A program made the translations under genes and the position numbers. From the NCBI GenBank assembly GCA_037176905.1, contig JBBBWG010024779.1, forward strand, positions 1-64,000: a DNA stretch of 64,000 nt, given 5' to 3'. This document shows positions 46,564-58,725 of the stretch, piece by piece (position 1 is the first letter of the stretch; each line of letters begins with the position of its first letter). Source of the stretch: Azolla pinnata. Its lineage: Eukaryota > Streptophyta > Polypodiopsida > Salviniales > Salviniaceae. The notes beneath the pieces are model-generated. The model worked only from the letters and a program-made list of their open reading frames with translations, did not search any database and was not told where the DNA came from.

Positions 46564-49500
46564 TCAAGCAGGAACAGTAGCCTTCTCCGCTGTTGAAGCT
46601 GTAGCTCCTGCAATTGCAGGACTGTCAGTTGCAAGGCCCATTGCATGCAACCCATTATCCACATACACCACCGATCCTGTTATCGATGATGCCAAAGGCG
46701 AAGCTAAGAATGCTGCTGCATTTCCAACATCATCTGCCAATGTGCACAATCAAGAGTTAATTTAAGGTAAATTTTACAATTCACAAAACATGTGAATGGA
46801 AATACCAGTAAAATGCAGACTTTGCACATGAATTTCATCTAAGAAATAATGTACAAAACACAAATGCATGGCAACAAACAAGAATAAAAACATGAAAGAC
46901 ATATATACTAACTTCAAAGTCTTTGGATAAAACAAGTCACAAGGTAAAGTGATTGAAACAACAAATGCTCACCAGCCTCCAACTCCTTCTGGAGTGGAGC
47001 ATTTGCAAGCGAATAGTTGATCATGTCATCAATGAACCCAATAGCTTTTGCTGCCCTGCTTCTCAAAGGTCCTGGTAAGCGGTTTACAATCCATTGTAAT
47101 ATAAACATTAAAATGACCATTTCGAACAATGATGATGATCAAATTGTTGGGTTATTAAAACTAACCTGCTGAGATGGTGTTCACACGAATTTTGTACTTT
47201 CTTCCAGCTTCAAATGCAAGGACCTTCAGCAATTGCACAAAACCAATCAAAACATGCATTTGATTAAAAAATGACCAATCAACACATGCATTTGATTAGA
47301 AGAAAACTGTACCCGAGTGTCGCTTTCTAATGCTGCTTTTGCTGAGCTCATGCCTCCACCATATCTAGAAGGGCAAAACATGCATACAAATCACCATAAA
47401 ACTTAAAAAGCAAGGGATCATTACATTTCATAATAAACACACTTCTATATGAAATGACTGGTTAAGATTCTTACCCAGGAATAATTTTCTCTGATGCAAT
47501 ATATGTAAGAGACAGACTTGACCCACCTGTGATTGACGTAAGACATGGGTAGCATTTAATTACCAGCATCATTCAAGTGAGAAGTTAAAGAATAAACACA
47601 CACATTAAAAAAATAGCAATATGGATACATGCCCACATCTTTTATGAAAGAAAACCATACCCGGGTTCATGAAAGGTGCAAAATGCTTGAGTAAAGACAC
47701 ATATGAGTAGCTGGATGCTGATAGTGCAGCAAGATATCCACGTCGGGACGTGTCAAGAAGAGGTTTCGTTACCTGTGATAGAAACAGAAAGAGGACATAG
47801 AGGAATTGGAAAGCCAAAACTCTTAACCTAAGCACCATACAAGCCTCATCAGTTTCCATACTCAAATCTTAGAGAATCTAACAAGAAAGCGTCAGGATTC
47901 TAAAAACAGAAGTATCCAGGAATACACATCGTTGTTACATGAGCGCTTTGTGTTTACCTCAGGCCCATTCGCCAATGAATGCACCAGAATGTCTATGCTC
48001 CCAAAGTCTTGTTTTACACTCTCTGCCACTTCCTGTACAAAAAGACCATATTCGAATTATTAACACAATAATAAATCATATGCCATGCATACCATCATTA
48101 GAAAGATCTCGTTGTACACATTTTCTTTGAAATCAGGGTTGAGACATGAGTATATAGACACATAAACCCATGTATACACATGAGGGCGGGTATTGAGATA
48201 TATATACTTCTATATACTTGTACACAAGTATACATAAACATAATATAAAAGATTCACAATTGTGGACGCATGTGCTTACCGATACAGTCCATTTGGTGTT
48301 GCCAGCATATCTTTTGTTTGTTTTTATCTGGGAACAAAAAAGAAACAAATATTTCTAAGCAAAACACAAAAGACAAAGAAAGAACACACACGCATGCACA
48401 GTATACCCCAGCCTTAACCCACATCTTCAGGAACATCTTCAGGTGTGTCAAAAACTGCATCAAGAGGATACACTTTGGCTATGTCCATGAGTGATCCATC
48501 TGGAAGACTGCATCACATATACAAAAGTGGCTAAGTTCCAGAAACAATATCCCACCAAATAAAAATCTAACAAATGGGACCAAACTTACACACGAGATTC
48601 ATCAAATTTACCCCTCCTGAAACTCGTCTCAAATATATTCAAGGCCTACAATCAACCACACGACCTATAAGTAAAATCTGGTAACATCAAGATCCACAGT
48701 ACGAACATGTTATCAACCAGGAAAAAATTATCTTTATGAAAACACAGCCTAGCCAAAATCCCATCTAATTCATGAAATTGAACTGAAATTTGATGGACAA
48801 ATCAAGTGCTGACTAATTTATCCTGGAGTAAAATTGTTATGTGAGCATGCAAACTGTCTTAATTCATTTCAACAAGCTCTGTCTAAAATCACAAAAAAAT
48901 GTCAACCATCGAACAGAGCTGAATTCAGCCTAAAACTCGATCAGCTTCTTAAACAAACTTCATCTCCCAAATCATATAGAGAACATACAGGAACCCAAGT
49001 CCCGACAAGGATTTCGGCTCCAGCTGCAGCTAATGCTTTGGCAATGGCCCAGCCATAACCTTGATCATCAGCAACTCCAGCAATAAATGCTCTCTTTCCT
49101 ATATTAAAAAAAAAACATCAGCAAAAGTGAGTCCTAAAAATGAAGAATTTGGAACCAAGTCCTAAAACTGATGGTCCCCCCAATGCAGAAGATTGATATT
49201 GAATTATGGTTCAAAATGTGAGAATCGGATAATTGCTCATGGCGCAAAAAAGGTGGATTCAAAATGCTGGAATTTAGTGCCCAATCATTAACTGACAATC
49301 GAACAAACAAAGGAAGAAACTTATCATAATAGGGTGCAAAGATGGAGAATGGTCTCTGAACATCGAATTATGGCTCATCTAACGAGGAGAATCACATCAG
49401 ATTCTCGTGCAAACCACGCAGGAAAGCATGCAAGCAAAGAAACAAATAGAGATTGGAAATGGTAGAAGGAGCTCCAGTCGAATAATTTAAAAATCCTTTC

Positions 49501-49819
49501 GCGTACCTCGAAGATCAATTGAAAGAGAAGGCAAAGGAGGGGGTGAAGAGGCGCCAGTTCCATTCGAGGAAGCCGACGCCCGCGGATCAACTTTCCGGGT
49601 GGAAGAAGAGAGGCGAGCCGTGCCGCATCCTCCGCGACCGAAGCCAAGAGCTTGGAGGAGGATGAGAGACCCTGCCGACAGGAGAGGGGACTTGAGGGAC
49701 GCGGCGGAGCAGCCGAATCGGGCGATCTGGAGCGAGCGAGGGGAGGCGAAAGGCGGGGAGGGAGAAGAGGCAGAGGCAGAGGCATAATGCAAGGTGGAGG
49801 AGGAAGACAAGGAAGCCAT
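46564..49819 (-). CDS. ENR: Plastid enoyl-[acyl-carrier-protein] reductase (NADH)
   Basis: Catalyses the last reduction of each fatty-acid elongation cycle in the plastid (FabI/MOD1 type). Twelve exons: 49819-49507, 49098-48989, 48645-48590, 48507-48423, 48327-48280, 48032-47958, 47772-47661, 47526-47475, 47364-47313, 47223-47166, 47071-46973 and 46733-46564; 409 residues. A Ser/Ala-rich transit peptide ([18 protein letters not shown]) is followed by the NAD-binding [20 protein letters not shown]. Then come [13 protein letters not shown], the plant-type [43 protein letters not shown] and [20 protein letters not shown] with the active-site Tyr and Lys (Y-GGGMSSA-K). [20 protein letters not shown] and a C-terminal [17 protein letters not shown] complete it. 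Exon 3 has two overlapping donors; only GT|GTAAGT keeps frame. Length is close to Arabidopsis MOD1. Confidence 0.96.
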
Positions 49820-50498
49820 GGCTATGGAAGGGAGGAGAGGCAAGAACAAGGGGGAGGGAGGGGCACAAGAGCAGGGAGCAGGGGAAGCAGAAGAGAAAAG
49901 CAGAAGAATTAGGAAGGGAAGGTGGGTGGGAAGGGGGAGGGTAGAGAGAGGGCTTTTATGTAAGAAGAAGAAGAAGGAGAAGAAGAAGGAGAAGAAGAGG
50001 AGAAACAGAGCAGGGGAGGAAGCAGAACACAAAGAAGAAGAAGAAGAGAAACAGAGCAGCAGAACACAAGGAGGAAGAAGGGGGAGCTCATGCAAATGCA
50101 AATGCAAATGCAAAGCTTTACTTTTACCTTTCTTTCCTCATCTTTCTCCATGGAGCAAGAAGTGGGGGAGGAGGGATTCTTGCTCTCTTTGCTCTTGGGC
50201 TTTTGCTCTTGCAGCAGAGAGGGCTCTCTAGCTCTGGCTCAGCTCTCGGGTCCTCGGATTTTTAGGGTTTAGTTATGGTTCCATTTGGCCTTCTGCTTTG
50301 GTCTTGGGATAGCCTGGTCTGATCTGATCTTTGGTCTGATCTTTGGTCTGATCTCGGTTTTGATCGATCTTTCTGTTGGTCTAAAAGAATTGCTCTCGTC
50401 GGGTTCTATGTTGGTCATGGCTCTCTTATGTTGCATGCTTTGCCTTTCTTCTAATCTGGTCTCGGTCTAGTTGTGGTTTGATCTCTCTGTCTATCTGG

Positions 50499-50529
<31 letters not shown>

Positions 50530-52939
50530 CTTAATCTCCTTGCTTGCCTCGCCTCTACTCTATCTAGATGGATCCTGGTCTCAATCTTACGTTTGGTTCG
50601 ATCCTTGTCATTGTCTCTCGATTTGCTCTAGTCTTTGTTCGATCTGAAAACATGCTCACTCGCCTTGCTTGCATGTGCTCTTCATCTCTCATCATCCCCT
50701 CCCATTTGCTCGTTCTAGCAGCAATGGAAGTCGATCAGTCCTTAGGGATTGGCAATCACACTCTGCTTGCTAAAATGGGACATGTGTCGCCAGATGCTTC
50801 GGCCTAAAATATCAATGAAGCCTTCACATTAAGCATGACTTCTGGCAATCTCGACGAACAAAGTATTTGGAGGCCACTGAAGTTGACCTGCCTGAATCAA
50901 TCAATGTTGGCTAATGTCAATCCAGTATGCATTTCTTCTCTGTGATAGCCTCTATACAATGTAAAGAGATGACTAAACGTCAAATTTCCGCAAAGAAGTT
51001 GCACCCATCCTCTAAGAGCAAATTTTGCCCTTAACTGCCTACCAAAGCATGAAAATGATCTGACAAGCATCAAACACCTAAAAGTGGAACCCCATTGAAT
51101 CTTATGTTAGGTCAGGCTTTTACGGCTGGCTGACTTTAGGAAATGGGTTGCTAATTAGTATGACGGAGGGCAATCATGTTAAAATGATGGGATCAAAATC
51201 ACCTGCATGTCAAGAAGCGCTTCCGAAGAATGTCCAGAAGAACTTAAACCAAAATCCGGCGACAATAATTCTTCGTCAATGAGCTTAATTACCTTCGATA
51301 ATTACCAAAATATTTTGCATGGATAAAATACACGCTTTGCAAACAATTAGCTCTTCCCATAGCATCATTGATTTTCACGATTTCACTAATTATTCTTAAT
51401 AAAGCATCATCAAATATTAACCCCCAAGCGAGTAATTTGGTACCTCGTCAATCTCATTACTATTACTCATAGTGCAGCACTTTATCACAAGGTTTTAGAC
51501 GAAACAAATAAGGTGCATGTAGTGTACTGTGCAAAGATCAAGCATTGAAATCTGAAATCAATTTAGATTTACTAGAAAGAGATTAACACAAAAAGTAACC
51601 TTTGAGAACAACTCGATCATTATTTAAAGTAAGCCAAGCCAACCATATAGACAATGATAAAATGATCAATAATAAATCAGTTTATTAACAAATTTGACAG
51701 GGGAAACTAGAATAAAGTGAATCAACAACTAAAACAAGAGCAGTTAAAACTGAAGCAAAACTTCCAAAGATTAACAACAAAGATAGATTAAGAAGCAAAA
51801 ATGAGTGTTACATAATGCATAATGAGATTTACAATAACTAAAAATGGAAGTATTAGGCTTCTAGTTTAGAGTAGATAGCGTTAAGTCGTCACATTAATCA
51901 ATTCATTTCTCTCTTGATAACTAAATGCATTCTTAACATTTACATCAACACATTGATGACATTTTAGTATGAAGGGTAGATAGGGTTTGAGCCATGGGCA
52001 TCCCAGTGATTGCATATTGTCGATTCTATCTTTTGCTTACAAATGACAAACACTACATGAGCCCTAACAAAGAAACAAACCAGCGAAAAACAAAAACAAA
52101 CCTTCCTTCACTCTGCGATATGAAAACAGATAAATAAATAAAAACATTCACATCACAAAGACAGTTTGTTCACAATGGAACGCATAGCAGCCCGGTTTAT
52201 GGAGTCAATCCACATGAAAAGCATGCTTCCGATAGGAAAGAAGAGCAAAACAGTAAACTGTAACTGCATAGATGAGGAGAATAGAACATTCAACACACTT
52301 TCTGTTCTCACTTTATTTTTGAACAAACTGACATATTTAAAGCCAATGGTCACATGCAAGTAAGCCACAAACATCTTTTATTTCAAGCACATCTTGAAAG
52401 AAATCATATACTAACCCCATCATTGATCTGCACAGCTTTCACCACGTCGTATGGTTTTTCTGTGCATTGGTTATATGATGAATGAGCATTATTGATGACG
52501 AACACCATTATAACCACAAAAGTCCTTCAGCAATTGGGATTCACTGATTTTCTATATTGAATAGTGAACAACAGGTCAAACATCCTATCAGAATTGGGTA
52601 TACCTGACAAATTGTGTAAAACTGATTCTAAAACAGCTCTGAACAAATGGACTGCCCATGTCCAAAATACTACTAGAATTAGCTTGCAAACACACCAGCC
52701 ATTTGTCACTCAACACACAAACATTACAACAATTCCCACACGCTTCCAACCCCTTATTGAGCTGTGTTCCTGGTCATGCACTCTTCTCTCCCAATCCAAC
52801 AATCGTTTTCCGTAGAACAGCTTAATAAAGGCCTACACGATTCAGACAGTACCTCCTTATCAAAAAAATTATCCATTATCTCAGTTTCCAAATTCACATT
52901 ACATAAGCTATCGTACATACCTCCAAATCAAAGACTTGT
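49820..52939. other. Upstream region of enoyl-ACP reductase and spacer to the LSM12-like gene
   Basis: The first 300 bp form a purine-rich leader or promoter (GAAGAA tracts at 49966-50052), then a GCAAAT array, a telomere-like TTTAGGGTTTAG at about 50262-50273 and a CT run at 50503-50529. The rest is AT-rich with no gene-like frame. Confidence 0.45.
50089..50113. repeat. (GCAAAT)n hexanucleotide repeat
   Basis: Four units of ATGCAA, about 270 bp upstream of the enoyl-ACP reductase start codon. Confidence 0.85.
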
Positions 52940-55900
52940 TCATTGTCCTGCTCCACGTGCTTCCAATCTTTTTCTTTCAAATTCTAACTGAAAAATCAAA
53001 CATCACTTATCTCTTTGTTTCACATCATCTTCTTCCTGCCCTTCTCAAACATGCAACAAAGGTATGGTCCTTTTTATGTTCTTCAAGCTGTAGTAAAAAT
53101 AGTGTAACACGTCTCCAATGATCAAATGCAGATTGATGAAAGAGTAGGTGTCTCCCTCTGTGCGACTATTCCGAATATTGAGAATTAAAGAGGTTGAAAC
53201 ATTCTAAATCTACTTTAAGGAATTTTCTTTTAGTTCTAGTGCCATTAACTCCCTCAATGATGCCAACTCAATTTCTTCTTTCTGTAAATGACTCCATGTT
53301 TGGTCAAGTGGCAAATGTTTTTGATTCATTGCATCAGCTTATGTTAACTTCCACTCTACTGGAAAACTTGTTCTAAGTTTGCTGCGCATGTCAACTCCGA
53401 GGCAATTAAAATTCTGATGTACATCAAAGGCCACCCCTTCCTAATACATCATTAGCTTCTGAGCTTTACAACGCTTACCAATTGTGACTTCATTGACTGC
53501 TAGGATGCTCTGTTCACAGAAACAGGCTCATTTGAGGTGCACCAAAAGGTCAACATCATCTGCATAAATTATAAGCAACAGAGTGAGGTTCCGATGATTG
53601 GTTTGTCTTCAGTGTTCTCCTAAAACTTCTTGGATGAACGCTTCCATCTGGTCCACACACAAAATAAAGTGGGGGGGTCATCATCATTTCCCCCCAATAC
53701 CTTCCCGAGTATGTTTATTTTCAAATTGCGATATATCTTGCGACACACTATCAAGGCTGCTGACCGTAGCTCAATTAGTGATGCAACTCACTGAGCAACT
53801 GCATCCATTGGGGCAAGGATCTTACATCCTAGAATTATCATCCTAGAATTAGTGAACATTTTCTTTAGTTAACTAATTTATGATAAGTTGAGCATTTACG
53901 GCTAATCTGCAACCTTCTTCACTTTCAACATTGCAATTCCACAGTTACCACCAAAACCTCTTTTAAGACTCCAACTGTTTTTCTACTCATGCAGACTAGG
54001 CTTGAAATTGAGACAAATGTAAAAGTGCGTTATGAAGTAGCTTACAAAATCCACAATGTGCACTGCAGTTTGCTTAAATCCCCCAAGTATTACTTTCAAC
54101 TTAACGATTCCCATTGTTGCCACCAAACCATATTTTTCCCTATTTCCTTTTGCTGTTCTTACTGTTCTACTTTCTTTGACGTACTGGTCATCATATTAAT
54201 TTTGCTTTCTCACCATCTCCAGTTTTATCACTGTGGTTGTCATCCTACTACTTTTATGGATTCACTCTCTCCATACTTGGTTTCGTCCTTCAATCAAATC
54301 ATATAAAATAATTTTGATTCCATGTCTTCTTTCACAAATTAAGCTTGCCTGTTCTCAGCACAAGCTAGTTGCCACATTTGAATTCTCTCTGTCTTATTAC
54401 TTGTTTAAAATTAGATCTGACCATCATTTTATTGTATCTTGCTGAGGCTCTCCAAACATTCTCAGGAAGCCACAGTAGATTCATGATGCAGATTTATTAA
54501 CGTATACAGGGGATGTACAAACTTGCGCACGTTCTGTGGTTCACGTTTTATGTTATTGGCTATCTATTTAAAAGACACTCCAGCTTTCTTTTCATAAAAA
54601 CGTAAGCCAAATGAGGCAATCATACCTCTATCCCATAGCCAATATTATGGATCAAGTTTTAAATCCTATGTTTGGCTGTGAGCACCAATGAATCAAACAA
54701 ATACTCATAACATTGCAGAAAGAAATGGATGAAATTTGCAATCCTATATTGGATCCAAACTGCATGTCCTAATCCATCAAACTCAATACAAAAATTTTAC
54801 AATTATGGAAAGGAAATGCAACTAAAAAAGAAGTTAAATTTTCTTACCACTTTTTTAACACGTTCATTAGCAGCTGCTGGCCCACCTGATACATTCTCCG
54901 GAAAATAAGGAGTACTTACACGTACTTCGTTCATAACCACAATAATTGTATTATCCCAACGGACAGGAAGCCTGGAGCAGAAACTAACTTGTGAAGAATA
55001 ACCAATAAAAAATTGCACATCACATCAATAAAGCAAAAACAATCAGGCGAGTTTTACCAAAATACCCCTTCCTGTTGAATTGAAGTGGGTAACTATAATC
55101 ATCCAATGAGTATTTTGTTGTCAACATATAGGGACAGTTCAGTAAATTAATTACTTACGTTTTTGACAATGCATCGAATATATCCTGGGCTTCCTTACTA
55201 ACCCCAATCCCTATTCGTTCTGCCTCCGCTTCAGCTTGCCTGTACTCTAAACCTATTATTGTCGAGTAAACAGCATGTATAAAAAGCATAACATGCATCA
55301 AAACTGTAAAAAGTTTAGCACCTTACTGCAGCCTCTTCTCGTGCCTTCAAGCTCTCTATATCTATGACCAAGTCCTTCAAGTCAAGTATGTCTTGACTGC
55401 GTCCCAATACACTACTTTCCTTGATACAATTTGCCTTCAAAAAACGTAGTGTACAATGTGGGCCAGTTTGACCAATTTGCTGTGCTTAAAATTAAGGAAA
55501 ACATGTTCAAAATGGACAAAACAGAAACCCAGCTCCAAATTAAGAGAATCATTAAAGAGTCATTGATCGCTGAAGAACATATGTATATATTAGCAAATCC
55601 ATAATATTATTCAGAAGAGGTAAGAAGCATTACAAAAAATGAGACAAGAGAGCATCATTGTTACTGAAGCTGATGGTGTTTTTTCCATGTAAAAGAAAAT
55701 CGCTTTACTGAAACAAGCGGCAATCTGAAGAGCATTTTATAACGCAGTTAATTTTAGAATCGAACAATCAGATATTTCTTTTGCGACTGCAAACTACCGC
55801 CAGACTAACCTTTGCTAGAGAGATATAGCATTTGGAGCAGGGTATAATAACTTCATTCTTTGCCGAATCTGTTTAAGGAGTGAGATTTACACAATTTTCT

Positions 55901-56539
55901 TTACCAAATGTAGCCACAATCACAACAGAAATTGTAGCACAAGCCCTAAGAGTCATTACAAAAAAGAGATTTTGAATATGTAAAATATTCTTTACTAAAG
56001 CTGCTGGATTGTTAAAGAATAAACTAAGCTTGCATCTCATCCATTACGCTGGGAAAGACAGGCACGTGATAGGCCACATTTGTTTGAAATACCACTCTTC
56101 ACTGAATCTGCTTGGGGAGATCAAAACCAAACAGCTTCGAATCCTAACCACATATCCACAGAAACCGTACAATGGAAATAACAGTTTCGACTCCTCATTG
56201 GATTTGCTGAGGGAGCAAACTGAACAAATTTCATGTAGAATTAAATATATAACAATTACCTTCAAAACATAGCAGAAAGACAAGACATTTAGAAGAAGAT
56301 ATACTTAGAAGGCAGAACAGGAAAACATTGTGAAGAAAAACCGATTAGACGGTAAAGAAAAGGATATGAAGAACTAGAAGGTTTGACGGCTTATCGAAAG
56401 TGACAACTTGACCTTCGAATTGTTCTCCAAGAGTAGTGTTGATGGAGAGCCTGAAGCCTGCAATGAAATCTGAAGTGGACAAAGAAGAAAGAGCAGAAGA
56501 AGAAGACGAGGATGATGAAGGTGTGGACTCCACAGCCAT
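52940..56539 (-). CDS. LSM12: LSM12-like protein (Lsm fold plus anticodon-binding-like AD domain)
   Basis: LSM12 proteins pair an N-terminal Lsm-like RNA-binding fold with an AD domain and are tied to RNA processing and translation. Six exons: 56539-56368, 55841-55810, 55479-55327, 55244-55159, 54971-54848 and 52987-52940; 204 residues. After a serine-rich start come the Lsm part (SINTTLGEQFEGQVVTFDKP, LRFLKANCIKE) and the AD part (DLKDLVIDIESLKAREEAA, RQAEAEAERIGIGVSKEAQD, IFDALSKTLPVRWDN, IIVVMNEVRVSTPYFPENVS, GGPAAANERVKKV). It ends LEFERKRLEARGAGQ. Intron 1 cannot be GT-AG in frame. Its 5' end is ATATCCTTTT, the U12 consensus, with CTCCTTAAAC near the 3' side, so I model an AT-AC intron (56367-55842). 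The exact exon 2 start is uncertain: 55841 after AC or 55849 after AG, both in frame. Exon 4 uses an unusual acceptor (TTTAGAG). The last intron is 1860 bp. Confidence 0.88.
55842..56367 (-). other. Putative U12-type AT-AC intron of the LSM12-like gene
   Basis: The minus strand starts ATATCCTTTTC at 56367, a full match to the minor-spliceosome 5' site RTATCCTT. CTCCTTAAAC at 55880-55871 resembles the U12 branch site TTCCTTRAY. The intron can end TTATTATAC at 55842, about 30 nt past the branch site, or at an AG about 8 nt earlier. All options keep phase 1. Confidence 0.65.
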
Positions 56540-56699
56540 CGCTGGAAACAGAAACTTCCTTTTTCTTAGCGTGAACTGAAACTCCGCTAAGATGGAGATG
56601 TAGGAGGAAAGAGAGCAAAATGATCAGGGAAACAAAAGATGAAGGAAGGGATCGTTTTCCTTCTTTTTGTTTAGCTCTTCATACTCCTTCTCCTTCCGC

Positions 56700-56745
56700 G
56701 TCTTCTTCTTCTTCTTCTTCTTCTTCTTCTTCTTCTTCTTCTTCT
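56700..56745. repeat. (TCT)n microsatellite upstream of the LSM12-like gene
   Basis: About 15 TCT units; read as plus-strand coding it would be poly-serine, but the surrounding frame is not a recognisable gene. Confidence 0.95.
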
Positions 56746-57045
56746 GTTCGATTCGTCCTTTCAGGTCTTGATCGTCCGTCCTCTCGATGCTTCCCTTTTA
56801 GGTCTTTACCGTCTGTCGTCGTCGTCGTCTTCGTCTTCTTCCAGTTCCCGTATCTGCTTCGGTTGCGATCCTACTGCTTCACCTCTTTCGATCCTCAATT
56901 CTGCTCCTTTCGTTTCCTTCCTCCTTCCTCCTTCCTCGAGGTTTGCGTTTCTTTCCGCGGCTATGGCGACAGAAAGCGGGGCGGGGGGGCGGGGAGAACA
57001 CACAGAGAAAGGGTAGTAGAGAAGAAGGAGATGAGCCCTCTTTTG

Positions 57046-57480
57046 CAGCACCATCGTCATCATCACCATCAGCGCCACCATCGTCATCATCACCACCAGC
57101 GCCATCATCGCCATCATCATCACGACCGCCACCATCGTCGCCATCGCCATCACCATCACCATCACGACCGCCACCATCGCTACCATCACCATCACCACCA
57201 CCATCACCATCACCATCACCATCACCACCACCACCATCACCATCACGACCGTCACCATCACCATCACCATCACCATCACCACCACCACCACCACCATCAT
57301 CATCATCAACAGCGTCATCATCATCAACAACAACACCACCATCATCATCATAATCATCACCGTCACCGTCATCAATCATCGCCGTCACCACCATCGTCAC
57401 CATTGTCACCATCACCATCATCATCACCCTCACCACCTCCACCACCATCATCATTGTCACCACCATCATCACCATCATGA
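57046..57480. repeat. CAT/CAC trinucleotide array, about 435 bp
   Basis: Interspersed CATCAC, CATCAT and CACCAC triplets with rare CGT, CGC and CAG variants. Frames stay open on both strands (poly His, Ser/Pro, Met/Val, Asp/Gly), which explains the long open frames here; no gene is supported. Confidence 0.95.
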
Positions 57481-57625
57481 TGATCATCATCTTTCGAGTG
57501 TAGTGGGAACACAACTCGCGATCCAATGGCCCGGGCATTCCATGATGTTTGTAGAGATTTGGGCAAACTCGGGAAGACAGAAGATATCTCTGGCTTGTAT
57601 GTTGGTGGCAGAACATCTGCACCGA

Positions 57626-57937
57626 CAGATTGCCTTGCATTGCAGGATTCGATGCATGAGGATGGGCTCCTCACTGGCAGATTGCCTTGCGTTGCAAGAT
57701 TCGATGCATGAGGATGGGCTCCTCACTGGCAGATTGCCTTGCATTGCAGGATTCGATGCATGAGGATGGGCTCCTCACCGGCAGATTGCCTTGCATTGCC
57801 GGATTCGATGCATTAGGATGGGCTCCTCACCGGCAGATTGCCTTGCATTGCAGGATTCGATGCATTGAGATGGGCTCCTCATCGGCAGATCGCCTTGCAT
57901 TGCAGGATTCGATGCATTAGGATGGGCTCCTCATCAA
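57626..57937. repeat. 52-bp minisatellite, six units
   Basis: Units begin at 57626, 57678, 57730, 57782, 57834 and 57886, exactly 52 bp apart. The core is CAGATTGCCTTGCATTGCAG followed by GATTCGATGCAT and GATGGGCTCCTCA. Units differ by a few bases each; similarity ends at CTCCTCATCAA. Confidence 0.96.
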
Positions 57938-58725
57938 CAAATTGATCAATGAGCAGCTCCTTGTCAACACATCTCTCGCCTGCATTTGATGGGCTCCATG
58001 CAAGGAGAGAACGAGAAGGTAGCTGGAAGATAACTTGATTTCCCCAACACCTTCCAGCAATCTCAAATTATCTGGTCTTGTACTGCTGCAAAAGTGTTCT
58101 AGGATATTGGTTAAGTGTTCGAGATCTTTCGAGGAGAGAAAGCTCGCTGATATAGGTTTGGACGAACATCGTCATCAGGTACTTGCTCAAATAAAGAAGA
58201 GGCACAAAGAGCTCAAATAGCCAACAATACTGCATTTCTACAATTGATAAGGGTTTGCCCCATCATTTTGCAAGAAGCTTCGATTCATCGCATCATAACA
58301 TGCATTGTCCTTTGCTGGACCAAGCCGAAGTTCGAGTGCCTCGTGGTCATGGGCAACCAGAGAACAATCCTTAGGTTAGGTTGATCCCACAGCTCAAGAT
58401 CCTGCAATTGCTGTTGAACCCACAAGGTCACCGATTCACATACACCTACCACATCACATATGGGGCTCTCAAAGGCTCCAACAAATTTCGTCCAAGCTCA
58501 TACGATGATGATGATCATGATCATCATCATTATGATGATGATGGTGGAACAAAGAGAACAAATTGCCTTTCATTCTTTCAACAGCAGCATATTACTAAAC
58601 ATGTTGGAACCATACATTGAGAGAGATTACAAAAGCCCAAGGGGATGGGAGAGGGCTTAGTTAGCTAGGCAAGGCAGCTTCGAGAAGCCGAGCAGAAAAA
58701 AAAAACAAAAAGACCATGTTTAATC
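57938..58725. other. Spacer before the thioredoxin gene
   Basis: No gene-like frame. A GAT/ATC-rich segment at 58504-58552 contains a 26-bp perfect palindrome (58505-58530). The right end is presumably the thioredoxin 3' UTR. Confidence 0.45.
58505..58530. repeat. 26-bp perfect palindrome of ATG/CAT triplets
   Basis: Half-site ATGATGATGATCA followed directly by its reverse complement, with no spacer. It could extrude as a small cruciform; probably formed by inverted microsatellite growth. Confidence 0.85.

Noticed and set aside
53757-53815. tRNA-like words (GTAGCTCAATTAGTGATGCAA)
   Set aside because: Resembles a D-arm only; no acceptor stem, anticodon loop or T-arm could be paired.
55810-55868. 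Longer LSM12 exon 2 starting at 55868 after ACAG
   Set aside because: It is in frame with the AT donor but lies only a few bases past the U12 branch-like site, too close for normal branch-to-acceptor spacing; shorter acceptors at 55849 or 55841 fit better.
56620-57480. 286-codon plus-strand frame with Ser runs and a long poly-His domain
   Set aside because: It is produced by the TCT and CAT/CAC microsatellites; other frames on both strands are equally open, and no domain or codon pattern supports a gene.
57626-57937. Regular repeat array as a possible CRISPR
   Set aside because: The units are directly adjacent with no unique spacers, and the genome is eukaryotic; it is a minisatellite.
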